From JANMES01 sp038329865 (lineage in GTDB: Bacteria; Planctomycetota; Phycisphaerae; Tepidisphaerales; Tepidisphaeraceae): a DNA stretch of 64,000 nucleotides. Both the position numbers and the translations under genes were made by a program. Below the pieces are notes generated by a model. It ran no database searches, was not told the DNA's origin, and was given only the letters and a program-made list of their open reading frames with translations. The stretch spans positions 1 to 64,000 of the forward strand of contig JBBQNK010000009.1 of assembly GCA_038329865.1 (NCBI GenBank). Direction: 5' to 3'. Of the stretch, positions 1-7,682 are shown piece by piece (position 1 is the first letter of the stretch; every line of letters begins with the position of its first letter).

Positions 1-2
1 CT

Positions 3-66
3 CCTCATGAAAACCTCCCATCAGATTAGCGGCCTGCGGCCGCCAACCTGATCGGGGTCCATGAGG
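3..66. repeat. Long imperfect inverted repeat (hairpin) at window start
   Basis: Positions 3-9 (CCTCATG) pair with 60-66, and the central GCGGC/GGCCGC block (about 29-43) closes the stem, with ATCAG/CTGAT pairing between. It lies upstream of nothing recognisable in the window and could be a terminator of a gene to the left or one of the palindromic repeat elements. The rest of 67-245 holds no convincing gene. Confidence 0.5.
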
Positions 67-245
67 TAAAGTCTTGGGTGCTACGTTTTTCAACCGACCG
101 TCGGTTCCGCCGACCGCTCCACTTTTCAACCGGCGTTTACACCGGCGACTGTGGCTGGCGCGCAATCGGCCCGGCGGGTTGGATGACAGTTGTGCGCGAT
201 TGGAAAAGCATCTCGGGACGTGAGAGCGACTATCGAGTCTTCGTT

Positions 246-301
246 TAGCCGGCGAGCTTGCTCGCCGTGGGCGATTCAACGGCGAGCAAGCTCGCCGGCT
301 A
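246..301. repeat. Palindromic repeat, 'GGCGAGCTTGCTCGCC' family, copy 1
   Basis: Arms 246-268 and 279-301 are perfect 23-bp reverse complements with a 10-nt loop. The right arm contains the TAG stop (299-301 on the minus strand) of the MFS transporter gene, so the gene ends inside the element. A second copy with the same core lies inside imuB at 48050-48113. Confidence 0.9.
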
Positions 302-1642
302 CACAAAGGCGCTGTTCTGCGTTTCAACGTCGCTCAAATCCGCCGGGCTCAATCTTGGCGAGAGCAATTGAATGATCAGCAGCGCCAGCAGGTAAATCGT
401 GCCGGCGATGGTGAACATGATGATGTAACTTCCGCTCGCGTCTTTGATTCGCCCAGCCGAGGCTTGCAGGATCATTCCGCCGACCGCCCCCGCCATACCG
501 CCGAAGCCGACGATCGAGCCGACCGCCCACTGCGGGAACATGTCGCTGGTGAGAGTGAAGAGGTTCGCGGAAAATCCTTGGTGCGCCGCCGCCGCCAGGC
601 CGATCAATCCAACGGCTACCCACAGGTTGAGAGTGATCGGCGCGTAGATGACCGGCAGGATGCATACGCCGCACAACAGCATCGCCGATTTGCGTGCCGC
701 GTTGGCGGTCCAGCCTCTTTGCATCAGCGTGGACGAAAGCCACCCGCCGGCGATGCTGCCGAAATCCGCCAGAACATAGATGACGATCAGCGGCAGGCCG
801 ATCGATTTGATGTCGACGTGAAATTGGTCAGCCATAAATTTGCCCGACCAGAAGAGGTAAAACCACCAGATCGGATCGGTGAGAAACTTCCCGATCGCAA
901 ACGCCCACGTCTGCCGGTGCGGCAGGAGCTTGAGCCACCGCACTTTCCGCGTCGGCTCGGCCGGCTCGCTTTGAATGTACGCGAGCTCCGCCGGCGAAAC
1001 CCGAGGATGATCCTGCGGCCGGCGGTACATCGGCAACCAGAAGAAAACCCAGATTAATCCGATTAAACCTGTGACGATGAAGACGGATTGCCAGCCGTAT
1101 CGGACAAACAAGATCGGCGCGATCAGCGGCGCGAGAAACGCGCCGACATTGCAGCCGGAGTTGAAAATCCCCGTTGCAAACGCCCGCTCGCGCTTCGGGA
1201 ACCACTCGGCCACTGTTTTGATGGCCGAAGGAAAATTCCCTGCCTCGCCGAGTCCGAGCATGAATCGCGCCGCTGCGAATCCGCGTGCTGATCCCGCCAG
1301 CGAATGCCCCGCAGCCGCCAGGCTCCAGACGATCAGCGAGACGGCGTAACCGACCCGCACGCCGACGCGATCGATGAACCAGCCGATCAGCAGGAAGCCG
1401 ATCGCGTACGCGAAGGTGAACATCGCGTTGATGTCGCCGTACTGCGTGTCGGTCCAGCCGATTTTCTTTTGGAGTTCGGGCGCGACGACATTCAGCACAC
1501 TGCGATCGAGATAGTTGATGGTGGTGGCGGCGAACAGCAGGCCGCAGATGACCCAGCGGTAACGCGTCATCGGCCCGACAATGCGCGCCGGCGGAATCGA
1601 CAAGTTGATTTCCAAATCCCCAGCCGCCGCCATGGCGATCAT
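299..1642 (-). CDS. MFS transporter, anion:cation symporter / hexuronate (ExuT-like) type
   Basis: A 447-residue integral membrane protein with about 12 hydrophobic segments. The N-terminal sequence TTINYLDRSVLNVVAPELQ and GEAGNFPSAIKTVAEWFP are typical of the ACS branch of the major facilitator superfamily, whose members import hexuronates, galactonate or similar organic anions with protons. The substrate is inferred; uronate genes at 54-59 kb make a sugar acid plausible. The longest frame starts at 1642, but an ATG at 1570 directly before RYRWVICG matches the usual family N-terminus; neither has a clear Shine-Dalgarno. The stop codon is inside a palindromic repeat, so the last few residues may be repeat-derived. 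Confidence 0.85.
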   Translation of the reverse strand: MIAMAAAGDLEINLSIPPARIVGPMTRYRWVICGLLFAATTINYLDRSVLNVVAPELQKKIGWTDTQYGDINAMFTFAYAIGFLLIGWFIDRVGVRVGYAVSLIVWSLAAAGHSLAGSARGFAAARFMLGLGEAGNFPSAIKTVAEWFPKRERAFATGIFNSGCNVGAFLAPLIAPILFVRYGWQSVFIVTGLIGLIWVFFWLPMYRRPQDHPRVSPAELAYIQSEPAEPTRKVRWLKLLPHRQTWAFAIGKFLTDPIWWFYLFWSGKFMADQFHVDIKSIGLPLIVIYVLADFGSIAGGWLSSTLMQRGWTANAARKSAMLLCGVCILPVIYAPITLNLWVAVGLIGLAAAAHQGFSANLFTLTSDMFPQWAVGSIVGFGGMAGAVGGMILQASAGRIKDASGSYIIMFTIAGTIYLLALLIIQLLSPRLSPADLSDVETQNSAFV

Positions 1643-1705
1643 TATGACTCGGAACGAGCGAAGGCGTTAATGAAATTCGCGCCGGCGACGGCCGTTCGGT
1701 CCGGA

Positions 1706-2185
1706 TTACTTCTTTGCACTTCCGCGGTGCTGGTTCCACCACTCGGCGTACGGCGTTTCTTCAATCCGCTGTCGGCTGTAGTCGGGCGCGCCGTCGGTCC
1801 ACCACGGCTTGCCGCGCTCGCCGAGGCCTTTCTTGGCGTCGTCGACCTTGCGGTGCGCTTTCTGCACGGCCTCGGGTGGACCCCACATTTTGGCGGATTT
1901 TTCTTCTTTGCGGGCGATCACAAGCAGCGCCGAATACCTCTCCCGGTCGGCAGGTGATAGATTGGGATTGCTGCAGCGCAGAAGCTTGCCACGAGCGATG
2001 AAGTAGCGGCCGTCGGGCGTGGAGAGATAGCGATGCGTCGGCTTCGCAACAGCCGGCGGCGACTCGATCTTCTCGGGCGCGACGGACGGCGTCGGCGGAG
2101 CCTCGACCTTTGCGGGCGTCGCGACATTCGCGGCCTTCATGAGTTTCTCGATCTTGAGAGCTTTTTCTGACTTTTCGTTTTTCAT
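1706..2185 (-). CDS. Conserved small protein of unknown function
   Basis: About 159 residues from the ATG at 2185 (an in-frame ATG at 2191 is also possible). The first 50 residues are Lys/Ala/Pro-rich and probably disordered. The rest is a compact charged region with a distinctive end, WWTDGAPDY then ETPYAEWW. I recall similar WW-D-GAPD...TPYADW endings in planctomycete hypothetical proteins, but know no function. There is no signal peptide or membrane segment. The start follows directly after a terminator-like hairpin (2192-2220), and the gene lies downstream of rho on the same strand. Confidence 0.7.
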   Translation of the reverse strand: MKNEKSEKALKIEKLMKAANVATPAKVEAPPTPSVAPEKIESPPAVAKPTHRYLSTPDGRYFIARGKLLRCSNPNLSPADRERYSALLVIARKEEKSAKMWGPPEAVQKAHRKVDDAKKGLGERGKPWWTDGAPDYSRQRIEETPYAEWWNQHRGSAKK

Positions 2186-2191
2186 AAACAA

Positions 2192-2220
2192 ATAGGCCCG
2201 CCACCAGGTGACGGGCCTAT
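2192..2220 (-). terminator. Terminator-like hairpin between rho and the next gene
   Basis: ATAGGCCCG (2192-2200) pairs with CGGGCCTAT (2212-2220). On the minus strand the stem is followed by TTGTTT, resembling an intrinsic terminator. It sits between rho and the small gene whose ATG is only a few bases further on, so it could also shape that gene's leader. Confidence 0.5.
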
Positions 2221-2254
2221 CGAGTTAAGTTTCAATCGATCGACATCGCTTCAC

Positions 2255-2313
2255 GTTTAGCCGTCGCGGCCACGCGACGGAATCCACCCGTCGCGTGGCC
2301 GCGACGGCTAAAC
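2255..2313. repeat. Perfect 26-bp inverted repeat downstream of rho
   Basis: Arms 2255-2280 and 2288-2313 are exact reverse complements with a 7-nt loop; the core reads CGTCGCGTGGCCGCGACG. It begins 15 bp past the rho stop codon. It has no T-run, so it is more likely a palindromic repeat element than a simple terminator, though it would form a very stable RNA hairpin in the rho 3' UTR. Confidence 0.85.
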
Positions 2314-2327
2314 ATCACGACTACCGA

Positions 2328-3806
2328 CTAGTCGAGGTTCATGCTCATCAGGAATTGAGCATTGCTCGGCACCTTCTCCAAGCGGCCCTTGAGCAGCTCG
2401 ACGGCTTCGACCGGGTTCATGTCGCTCAACACGCGGCGGAGACGGAAGATGAGTTCCATTTCCTTCTTATCAAGCAGCAATTCTTCGCGGCGGGTGCCGG
2501 AGGAATTGATGTCGATGGCCGGGTAGGTGCGGCGGTCGACCAGGCGGCGATCCAGGTGCAACTCGGCGTTGCCGGTGCCCTTGAATTCTTCGAAGATGAC
2601 TTCGTCCATCTTACTGCCGGTGTCGATGAGCGCGGTCGCAAGAATCGTCAGGCTGCCGCCTTCTTCGATGTTTCGGGCGGCGCCGAAGAAGCGCTTGGGC
2701 TTCTGCAACGCGTTCGCGTCCACGCCGCCGGTGAGGATCTTGCCGGAGTGCGGGACTTCGGTGTTGTACGCACGGGCCAGTCGCGTAATCGAGTCGAGCA
2801 GGACGACGACGTCCTTGCCGAACTCAACATATCGCTTGGCTTTTTCGATGACCATTTCCGCAACCTGCACGTGACGGCTGGTCGGCTCATCGAACGTGGA
2901 CGAGATGACCTCGCCCTTGGTGTTGCGTTCCATGTCCGTCACTTCTTCCGGCCGCTCGTCGATCAGCAGGATCATCAAAATCACTTCCGGGTGATTCTTG
3001 CTGATGGCGTTGGCGATCTTCTGCAGCAGAACGGTTTTACCCGTACGCGGCGGAGCGACGATCAGCATGCGCTGGCCTTTCCCGATCGGGGTCACGAGGT
3101 CGACGATCCGCATGTTCATGTCTTTCGGATCGCTCTCGAGCACCAGCCGGCGCGTCGGGTGCAGCGGCGTGAGGTCTTCGAAGTTGCCGGTGTCGTTGAT
3201 GCGTTCCGGGTCTTCGCCGTTGATGGCTTCAACGCGGAGGAGCGCAAAGTACCGTTCCGATTCCTTCGGCGGACGAATCTGTCCCTGCACCACGTGGCCG
3301 TTGCGCAGACCGAAGCGGCGGATCTGGCTGGGGCTGATGTAGATGTCGTCTGGGCAAGGGAGGTAGTTGTATTCCGGGCTGCGGAGGAAGCCGAAGCCGT
3401 CGGGGAGGATTTCCAGGACGCCTTCGCCGTACATCAGGCCGTTCTGGCGGATGCGGGCTCGCAGGATCTGGAAAATCAGGTCCTGTTTCTTCAGGCCGAT
3501 GTAGTCCTGGATGTTTTCCTGCTTGGCGATTTCATGCAGGCCGATGATGTCCATCTGCTGCAGGTCTTTGATGTAAAGCTTGCCGCCCTTCACCTGTTCA
3601 TATTTAGCGTTGGTTTCGGCGTCGAAGGAGCCGACGTCTTCGCCGGTGGCGTTGGTGTTTGAGGTGGCCGGCGCTTGCGGGGCGGCGGGTGCCGGCGGAG
3701 TCGCAACAGCAACGGCGACGGGAGCTTGCGGGGTTTCGACTTCGGGGGCGTCCTGCTCACTCTGCGAGGAGTTCGAGCGACGCGTGCGGGTGGGGGCTTT
3801 GGCCAT
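2328..3806 (-). CDS. rho: Transcription termination factor Rho
   Basis: An RNA-dependent hexameric ATPase that ends transcription. From the ATG at 3806 (MAKAPTR) it is 492 residues; a longer frame starts at 3821. Residues 1-60 are an Ala/Pro/Thr-rich disordered extension absent from E. coli Rho. Next come the Rho N-terminal domain (about 75-115), the cold-shock-like RNA-binding domain (about 125-195, DGFGFLRSPEYNYLP) and the RecA-like ATPase with Walker A APPRTGKT (251-258) and Walker B VVVLLDSITR. The ATPase core is fully conserved. It is preceded by a long gap (3807-4772), and no operon partner is evident. Confidence 0.98.
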   Translation of the reverse strand: MAKAPTRTRRSNSSQSEQDAPEVETPQAPVAVAVATPPAPAAPQAPATSNTNATGEDVGSFDAETNAKYEQVKGGKLYIKDLQQMDIIGLHEIAKQENIQDYIGLKKQDLIFQILRARIRQNGLMYGEGVLEILPDGFGFLRSPEYNYLPCPDDIYISPSQIRRFGLRNGHVVQGQIRPPKESERYFALLRVEAINGEDPERINDTGNFEDLTPLHPTRRLVLESDPKDMNMRIVDLVTPIGKGQRMLIVAPPRTGKTVLLQKIANAISKNHPEVILMILLIDERPEEVTDMERNTKGEVISSTFDEPTSRHVQVAEMVIEKAKRYVEFGKDVVVLLDSITRLARAYNTEVPHSGKILTGGVDANALQKPKRFFGAARNIEEGGSLTILATALIDTGSKMDEVIFEEFKGTGNAELHLDRRLVDRRTYPAIDINSSGTRREELLLDKKEMELIFRLRRVLSDMNPVEAVELLKGRLEKVPSNAQFLMSMNLD

Positions 3807-4772
3807 GATGCGGACTTTCAAAAAAGGGTTTACAGATCTTGTGGTTAATGCGCGGACCGTATGTTCGGTCTTGTCGTGCTGTTCATTCTGTGTGAATTAC
3901 GCCCATGCGTTAGGGAAACAATTGTCGTGGAACTTTGGGGGATTGAGGTCGCCTTACCATCCGGGCGGGACGACCGATCGACTAGGGCCTGACCTGGCAG
4001 GTGCCTGCGATGCCCGTCTTCCAGACGGGCCGTTCCTTGTCAAAGATGTCTGGGAAAGACCTTCGCTGCCTTTACGCCCGGCGGACCGGGCAAAACTCGC
4101 CAACCTTTTCCCTCAACGCGCTGCCAATCCATATATCAAATCGATGACGGGTGGAGCTTCGCGAAATCAAAATGCTTGAAGAGAATCGAACGCTACAGCA
4201 TGGAAATAAAGCACAATGCTGAATGGATTCGAATCGACATTCTCGCGTGAATTCGGGAAAGCACTTGACCGACTTGGCCGCGGGCGTTGACTCGTTCTTA
4301 TGGAGTCGACGTCCATATCCTTGCATAGCCGACGGTTTTTGTCCAGTGCCTTTCAAAATAATCTCAAAAATACTGGGTTGGCCCATTCGGGAGGAGCCCC
4401 TTGACCGTTCCAGGCGGATTTCCCGATTTTGTACGGTTATTCGGCGTACGTCCGGCAAAATGCTTCCTGGTCTATGCGATTGAGCGGTGATTCGGCCTTT
4501 GCGAACCAGGATTACAGTACAGGCACGATTTAGCCGTCCTCAGTCTGAGCGGGCCCTACGCGCGGCCGGCGACGACATGGCAGGCAGGAGGTTTCCTCAA
4601 CCTGTATTCGCAACTTTCCCGCCGCTTTCACGGCAACCGGCGAGCCGGCGACATGGGCGTCGGGGCATTGCATGCTACATCGCGTGATGGAGTGCTCGTT
4701 TTTACGAGATCCGGAAAAGTGTGCGTCGAGAACAATCCATGCGCGCCCGCCGCTTGAGATTTGACAGCCGAT
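3807..4772. other. Gene-poor gap between rho and coaE
   Basis: About 966 bp with only short, non-conserved-looking frames on both strands. It must hold the rho promoter and leader. A small hairpin (GCCCGTCT/AGACGGGC) lies near 4012-4032. I see no convincing small gene, RNA gene or repeat array here. Confidence 0.5.
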
Positions 4773-5402
4773 TTATTTGCCGGACTTCGCGACGATCGCA
4801 TCCAGCACCGCCGCGATCTGTTTGATCAGCTGTTGCTTCGACTCGCTCGATTCACCGGAGTTGACCACGGAAGCATCGCACGCCTCCCGCTTTTTTTCGA
4901 TCGGCCACTGCTGGCACTCCCGCCGCGATAGTTCCTCCGCCGACCAGCCGCGCGCCGCCACGCGCTTCAGACGAATCTCGATCGGGCAATCGACAAAGGC
5001 CACGGCGTCGCACTCGCGGTTCAGCCCCGTCTCAAACAGCAGCGGCGTGTCCCACACAAACGCCCGCAACACCGGCGACTTCTCCGCCATCTGGTTCATC
5101 TGCTCAATCCGCAGCTGATTGACCATCGGATGCACCAGCCGCTCCAACCGCTCCCGCTCGGCCGGCTCGGCGAAGACGCGTTTCGCCACCGCCTTGCGAT
5201 CAATCCCCCCCGCCGGCGTGAGCACCTCGGCCCCCCACCACGTCCGGAGAACCTGCTGCACCGCCGGCCGCTCGTAGATCTCGCGAACCGACGCATCCGA
5301 GTCGATCACGCCGCACCCCTGCTCGCCGAAGAGTTTGGCGACGAACGATTTCCCACTGCCGATCCCGCCGGCGATTCCGATGATGGGTTTGTTGTGGAAC
5401 AT
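4773..5402 (-). CDS. coaE: Dephospho-CoA kinase
   Basis: Catalyses the last step of coenzyme A synthesis, phosphorylating the 3'-OH of the dephospho-CoA ribose. It is 209 residues, the normal family length. The P-loop GGIGSGKS is at residues 12-19, with the CoaE-typical GVIDSDASVREIYE after it, and FVWDTPLLFETGL and VDCPIEIRLKRVAAR (LID region) later. The family is cytoplasmic. It stands alone between rho and a divergent lipoprotein gene. The ATG has no strong Shine-Dalgarno, but the length fits. Confidence 0.95.
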   Translation of the reverse strand: MFHNKPIIGIAGGIGSGKSFVAKLFGEQGCGVIDSDASVREIYERPAVQQVLRTWWGAEVLTPAGGIDRKAVAKRVFAEPAERERLERLVHPMVNQLRIEQMNQMAEKSPVLRAFVWDTPLLFETGLNRECDAVAFVDCPIEIRLKRVAARGWSAEELSRRECQQWPIEKKREACDASVVNSGESSESKQQLIKQIAAVLDAIVAKSGK

Positions 5403-5511
5403 CGCGATGCATCATCGCACAGCGACTGAGAACGATCCAGCCGCCTTCACATTATACGGCCGGAACTATTGTTCGATGCCGTCTTCGAAGGGCTAGAGGA
5501 ACGAAAGCGAT

Positions 5512-6270
5512 ATGCGATTCACATTCTTATTCACAGTCACTGCGGTACTGATGGCGCTTTCAGCGTGTACTCCCGCCGGGCCGTCGAAGCCCGCAGTAAA
5601 ATCCTCGCCCATTGTGGTGGAAAATAAGCGGCTCACCTTTGAACCGAAGACTTGCACCGAAGGCCGCGCCGGGCTCTCGTGGGAATTTGGAACGCTCTCA
5701 GTCACTGTCCTTGGTCAGCACGACGGATTTTGTGAATTCGACTATCAGTACGAAGTCGAAAGCGCGGGAAAGGGTTATCACATTTACAGGGTTTCAGTCC
5801 CCATCGATTCTGGACCAGTCGTGATCGACCCGCGACGAGGCCAAACCTCATTTTCTGAAAAGCAGATGAAACTGATCCGAACAGCATGGGACGGCTGGTT
5901 CACCGATCCGCTGGAAGGCACAAAAGAATCGGTCACTCACCGCCCCATCCGTCCTGGCGGCATGGGCACGCCGTTAAAGAAGCACGACAAATTGACCGTT
6001 CGCTTCCTCGTCTACCTCGATTTATACAAATGCGAATTCAATAACCTGGCTGGCGAGCAATGGCAGCGGCAGAGCGCAGTAATTCCCGTCACCGGCGACA
6101 CAGAATGGAAATGGGCCCAGCACGTGCTGCAGGAGATGAAGCTGTACGAAATCCGGCAGGGGAAGGTGCCCGCGAGCGTCGCGGGGCCAGCTATCCATTG
6201 GCTGCCGGGCTATACGGAAAAGTCTCAGGTTTATGTGGAAATGCAGGCTGTCAGAATTGAGCGGCGTTGA
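5512..6270 (+). CDS. Lipoprotein of unknown function, 3' end at an IS fragment
   Basis: A 252-residue protein with a lipoprotein signal: hydrophobic stretch then LSAC (lipobox, Cys about residue 19), so it is probably lipid-anchored in the envelope. The mature part has many aromatic and charged beta-type segments and three further cysteines; I recognise no family. A GAGGAA Shine-Dalgarno precedes the ATG at 5512. The TGA stop (6268-6270) lies at the very start of the transposase fragment that runs to 6436, so the original C-terminus may have been longer and the last residues (about IERR) may be new. It could be a slightly truncated gene. Confidence 0.7.
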   Translation: MRFTFLFTVTAVLMALSACTPAGPSKPAVKSSPIVVENKRLTFEPKTCTEGRAGLSWEFGTLSVTVLGQHDGFCEFDYQYEVESAGKGYHIYRVSVPIDSGPVVIDPRRGQTSFSEKQMKLIRTAWDGWFTDPLEGTKESVTHRPIRPGGMGTPLKKHDKLTVRFLVYLDLYKCEFNNLAGEQWQRQSAVIPVTGDTEWKWAQHVLQEMKLYEIRQGKVPASVAGPAIHWLPGYTEKSQVYVEMQAVRIERR

Positions 6271-6436
6271 ACACTTCGCGGAGCGAATGTTCGCGTTGAG
6301 GGGCGTCCTGGCGCATCAGCGTCAGATACGGGGCCACGAAGGACCACTCTTCATCCGTCACATCACTGGGGTAGGGCTTCCCTGCCATCCCAATAGTTCA
6401 GCGCCGCCGGAGAGAAAAGTCCACAACACGCTCTAG
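6265..6436 (-). mobile_element. IS5-family transposase 5' fragment (copy 1)
   Basis: About 172 bp almost identical (two differences seen) to the right part of the element at 34065-34398. On the minus strand it encodes the first 40 or so residues of an IS5-type transposase (MAGKPYPSDVTDEEW...), cut off after REVFN. The outer end (AGCGTGTTGTGGACTT inverted repeat followed by CTAG) is intact at 6417-6436. The other end is missing. It is a dead remnant that abuts the lipoprotein gene's 3' end. Confidence 0.85.
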
Positions 6437-6505
6437 TCGCCCCGCGTGCGGGGCGCGTTGGATGCGCTTCGATCCTGCCCCAATCGTGGAAGTCCTGTCG
6501 ACGTT

Positions 6506-6580
6506 ATCGTGAGGTACACCGAAGGATCTAGCATCCTGCGCGATCAAGCTAGATTCTTCGGAGTACCTCAGGATGACGAT
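6506..6580. repeat. Palindromic repeat, 'GAGGTACTCCGAAGGATCT' family
   Basis: An imperfect inverted repeat whose arms read ATCGT(CATC)CTGAGGTAC and GAAGGATCTAG. The same family occurs at 9508-9588, 19669-19748, 42288-42443 and 53911-53991. It sits in the 420-bp gap between the lipoprotein/IS fragment and the deacetylase gene. Confidence 0.85.
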
Positions 6581-6689
6581 GCTACTGTAATCGGTCCGGT
6601 CTAACTGGGGAGAATATGTTCCGGCGCCACTGACGCTATGCAACACCCAACGCATCTGCTAATTTTCCACCGCCCCTTCGAACAAACCG

Positions 6690-7451
6690 ATGAGCAAATT
6701 TCACGTCAGCCTGATTGTCACGATTCTAGCGTTGATCGCCGCGGCGGTCGGGCTGCACGGAATCGATCGCGTTGTGACGATCGCCGTGATCGTCGCGTCG
6801 TTCGTCGTGTTGTTCAGCGTCGGCATTGCGAGAATCAGCCTGCAGTTTTTCGTCCCCACGGTCCTCAGCGGCCGGGTGGGGAAAATGCAAATCGCCCTCA
6901 CCTTCGACGATGGGCCCGACCCGGCCAGCACGCCCGCACTCCTGGATTTTCTCGCCCGCGAGAAAATCCCCGCGGCGTTTTTCTGCATCGGCAAGCACGT
7001 GGCGGCCCATCCCGAGATTGCGCGGCGCATCGTGGCCGAAGGGCATTTGATCGGCAATCACAGCTATCACCACGGCCACTTCATGATGTTCAACCGCGGC
7101 CGGGGTTGGGCGCGGGAGATGAAACTCGGGCAAGACGCGATCCGTGAAGCGACCGGCCAAACGCCGGAACTTTTCCGCCCGCCGATCGGGCTGACGAGCC
7201 CGCACTTCAAGTACGCGCTGCGGGTCAACGCGCTGAAAATCATCGGCTGGTCCGTCCGCCCGCGCGATACTATCCGGCCGGCAGATGTCGTCATCGAGCA
7301 TATTCTCAAGGAAACCCGCGACGGCAGCATCATCCTGCTTCATGACGGCGGCACATCAGGCGAGCGGATCGTCGGCATCGTGGAAGCACTCGTGAAGGAA
7401 CTCCGCTCGCGCGGATTTCGATTTGAACGGGTGGATCGGATGATCGACTGA
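6690..7451 (+). CDS. Polysaccharide deacetylase (carbohydrate esterase family 4), membrane-anchored
   Basis: A NodB-homology enzyme, probably removing N-acetyl (or O-acetyl) groups from a cell-wall or exported polysaccharide. It is 253 residues: two hydrophobic N-terminal segments (about 5-50) likely anchor it in the inner membrane. The NodB motif 1 TFDDGPD (71-77, catalytic base and metal Asp) and motif 2 HSYHH (metal His124 and His128) follow, then RPPIG and the C-terminal IILLHDGG. All metal ligands are present. It stands alone between repeats. The substrate cannot be told from sequence. Confidence 0.9.
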   Translation: MSKFHVSLIVTILALIAAAVGLHGIDRVVTIAVIVASFVVLFSVGIARISLQFFVPTVLSGRVGKMQIALTFDDGPDPASTPALLDFLAREKIPAAFFCIGKHVAAHPEIARRIVAEGHLIGNHSYHHGHFMMFNRGRGWAREMKLGQDAIREATGQTPELFRPPIGLTSPHFKYALRVNALKIIGWSVRPRDTIRPADVVIEHILKETRDGSIILLHDGGTSGERIVGIVEALVKELRSRGFRFERVDRMID

Positions 7452-7469
7452 TCGCTAATCCGCACTGCG

Positions 7470-7667
7470 GTAGGACAGACATTCCTGTCTGCCACGAAGC
7501 GAGGTACGCCTCGATTCGTTCTCTTCGATCTTGAATCCGAAAACTGAACGCGGAGACGCGGAGACGCAGAGAACACAAATACTCTTCTTTGTTCTTCTCT
7601 GCGTCGCCGCGGCTCCGCGTTCATTTTCTTTTCTGCCGTTCGTGACAGACAGGAATGTCTGTCCTAC
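7470..7667. repeat. Nested palindromes: two repeat families, one inside the other
   Basis: The outer arms (7470-7497 and 7641-7667, core CAGACATTCCTGTCTG) enclose an inner inverted repeat at about 7543-7625 with arms rich in GCGGAGACGC/GCGTCGCCGC around AACACAAATAC. The inner one belongs to the family seen at 15984-16068 and 40172-40260. The whole 198-bp block fills the gap between two convergent genes, so it may also end transcription on both sides. Confidence 0.85.
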
Positions 7668-7682
7668 TGAGAACAATGTCAT

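Noticed and set aside
2295..3662. Plus-strand open frame over rho
   Set aside because: Its translation is low-complexity (V/F/D/R/H-rich) and antisense to the strongly conserved rho gene.
4072..4483. Short frames on both strands between rho and coaE
   Set aside because: Neither has a Shine-Dalgarno or recognisable domains.
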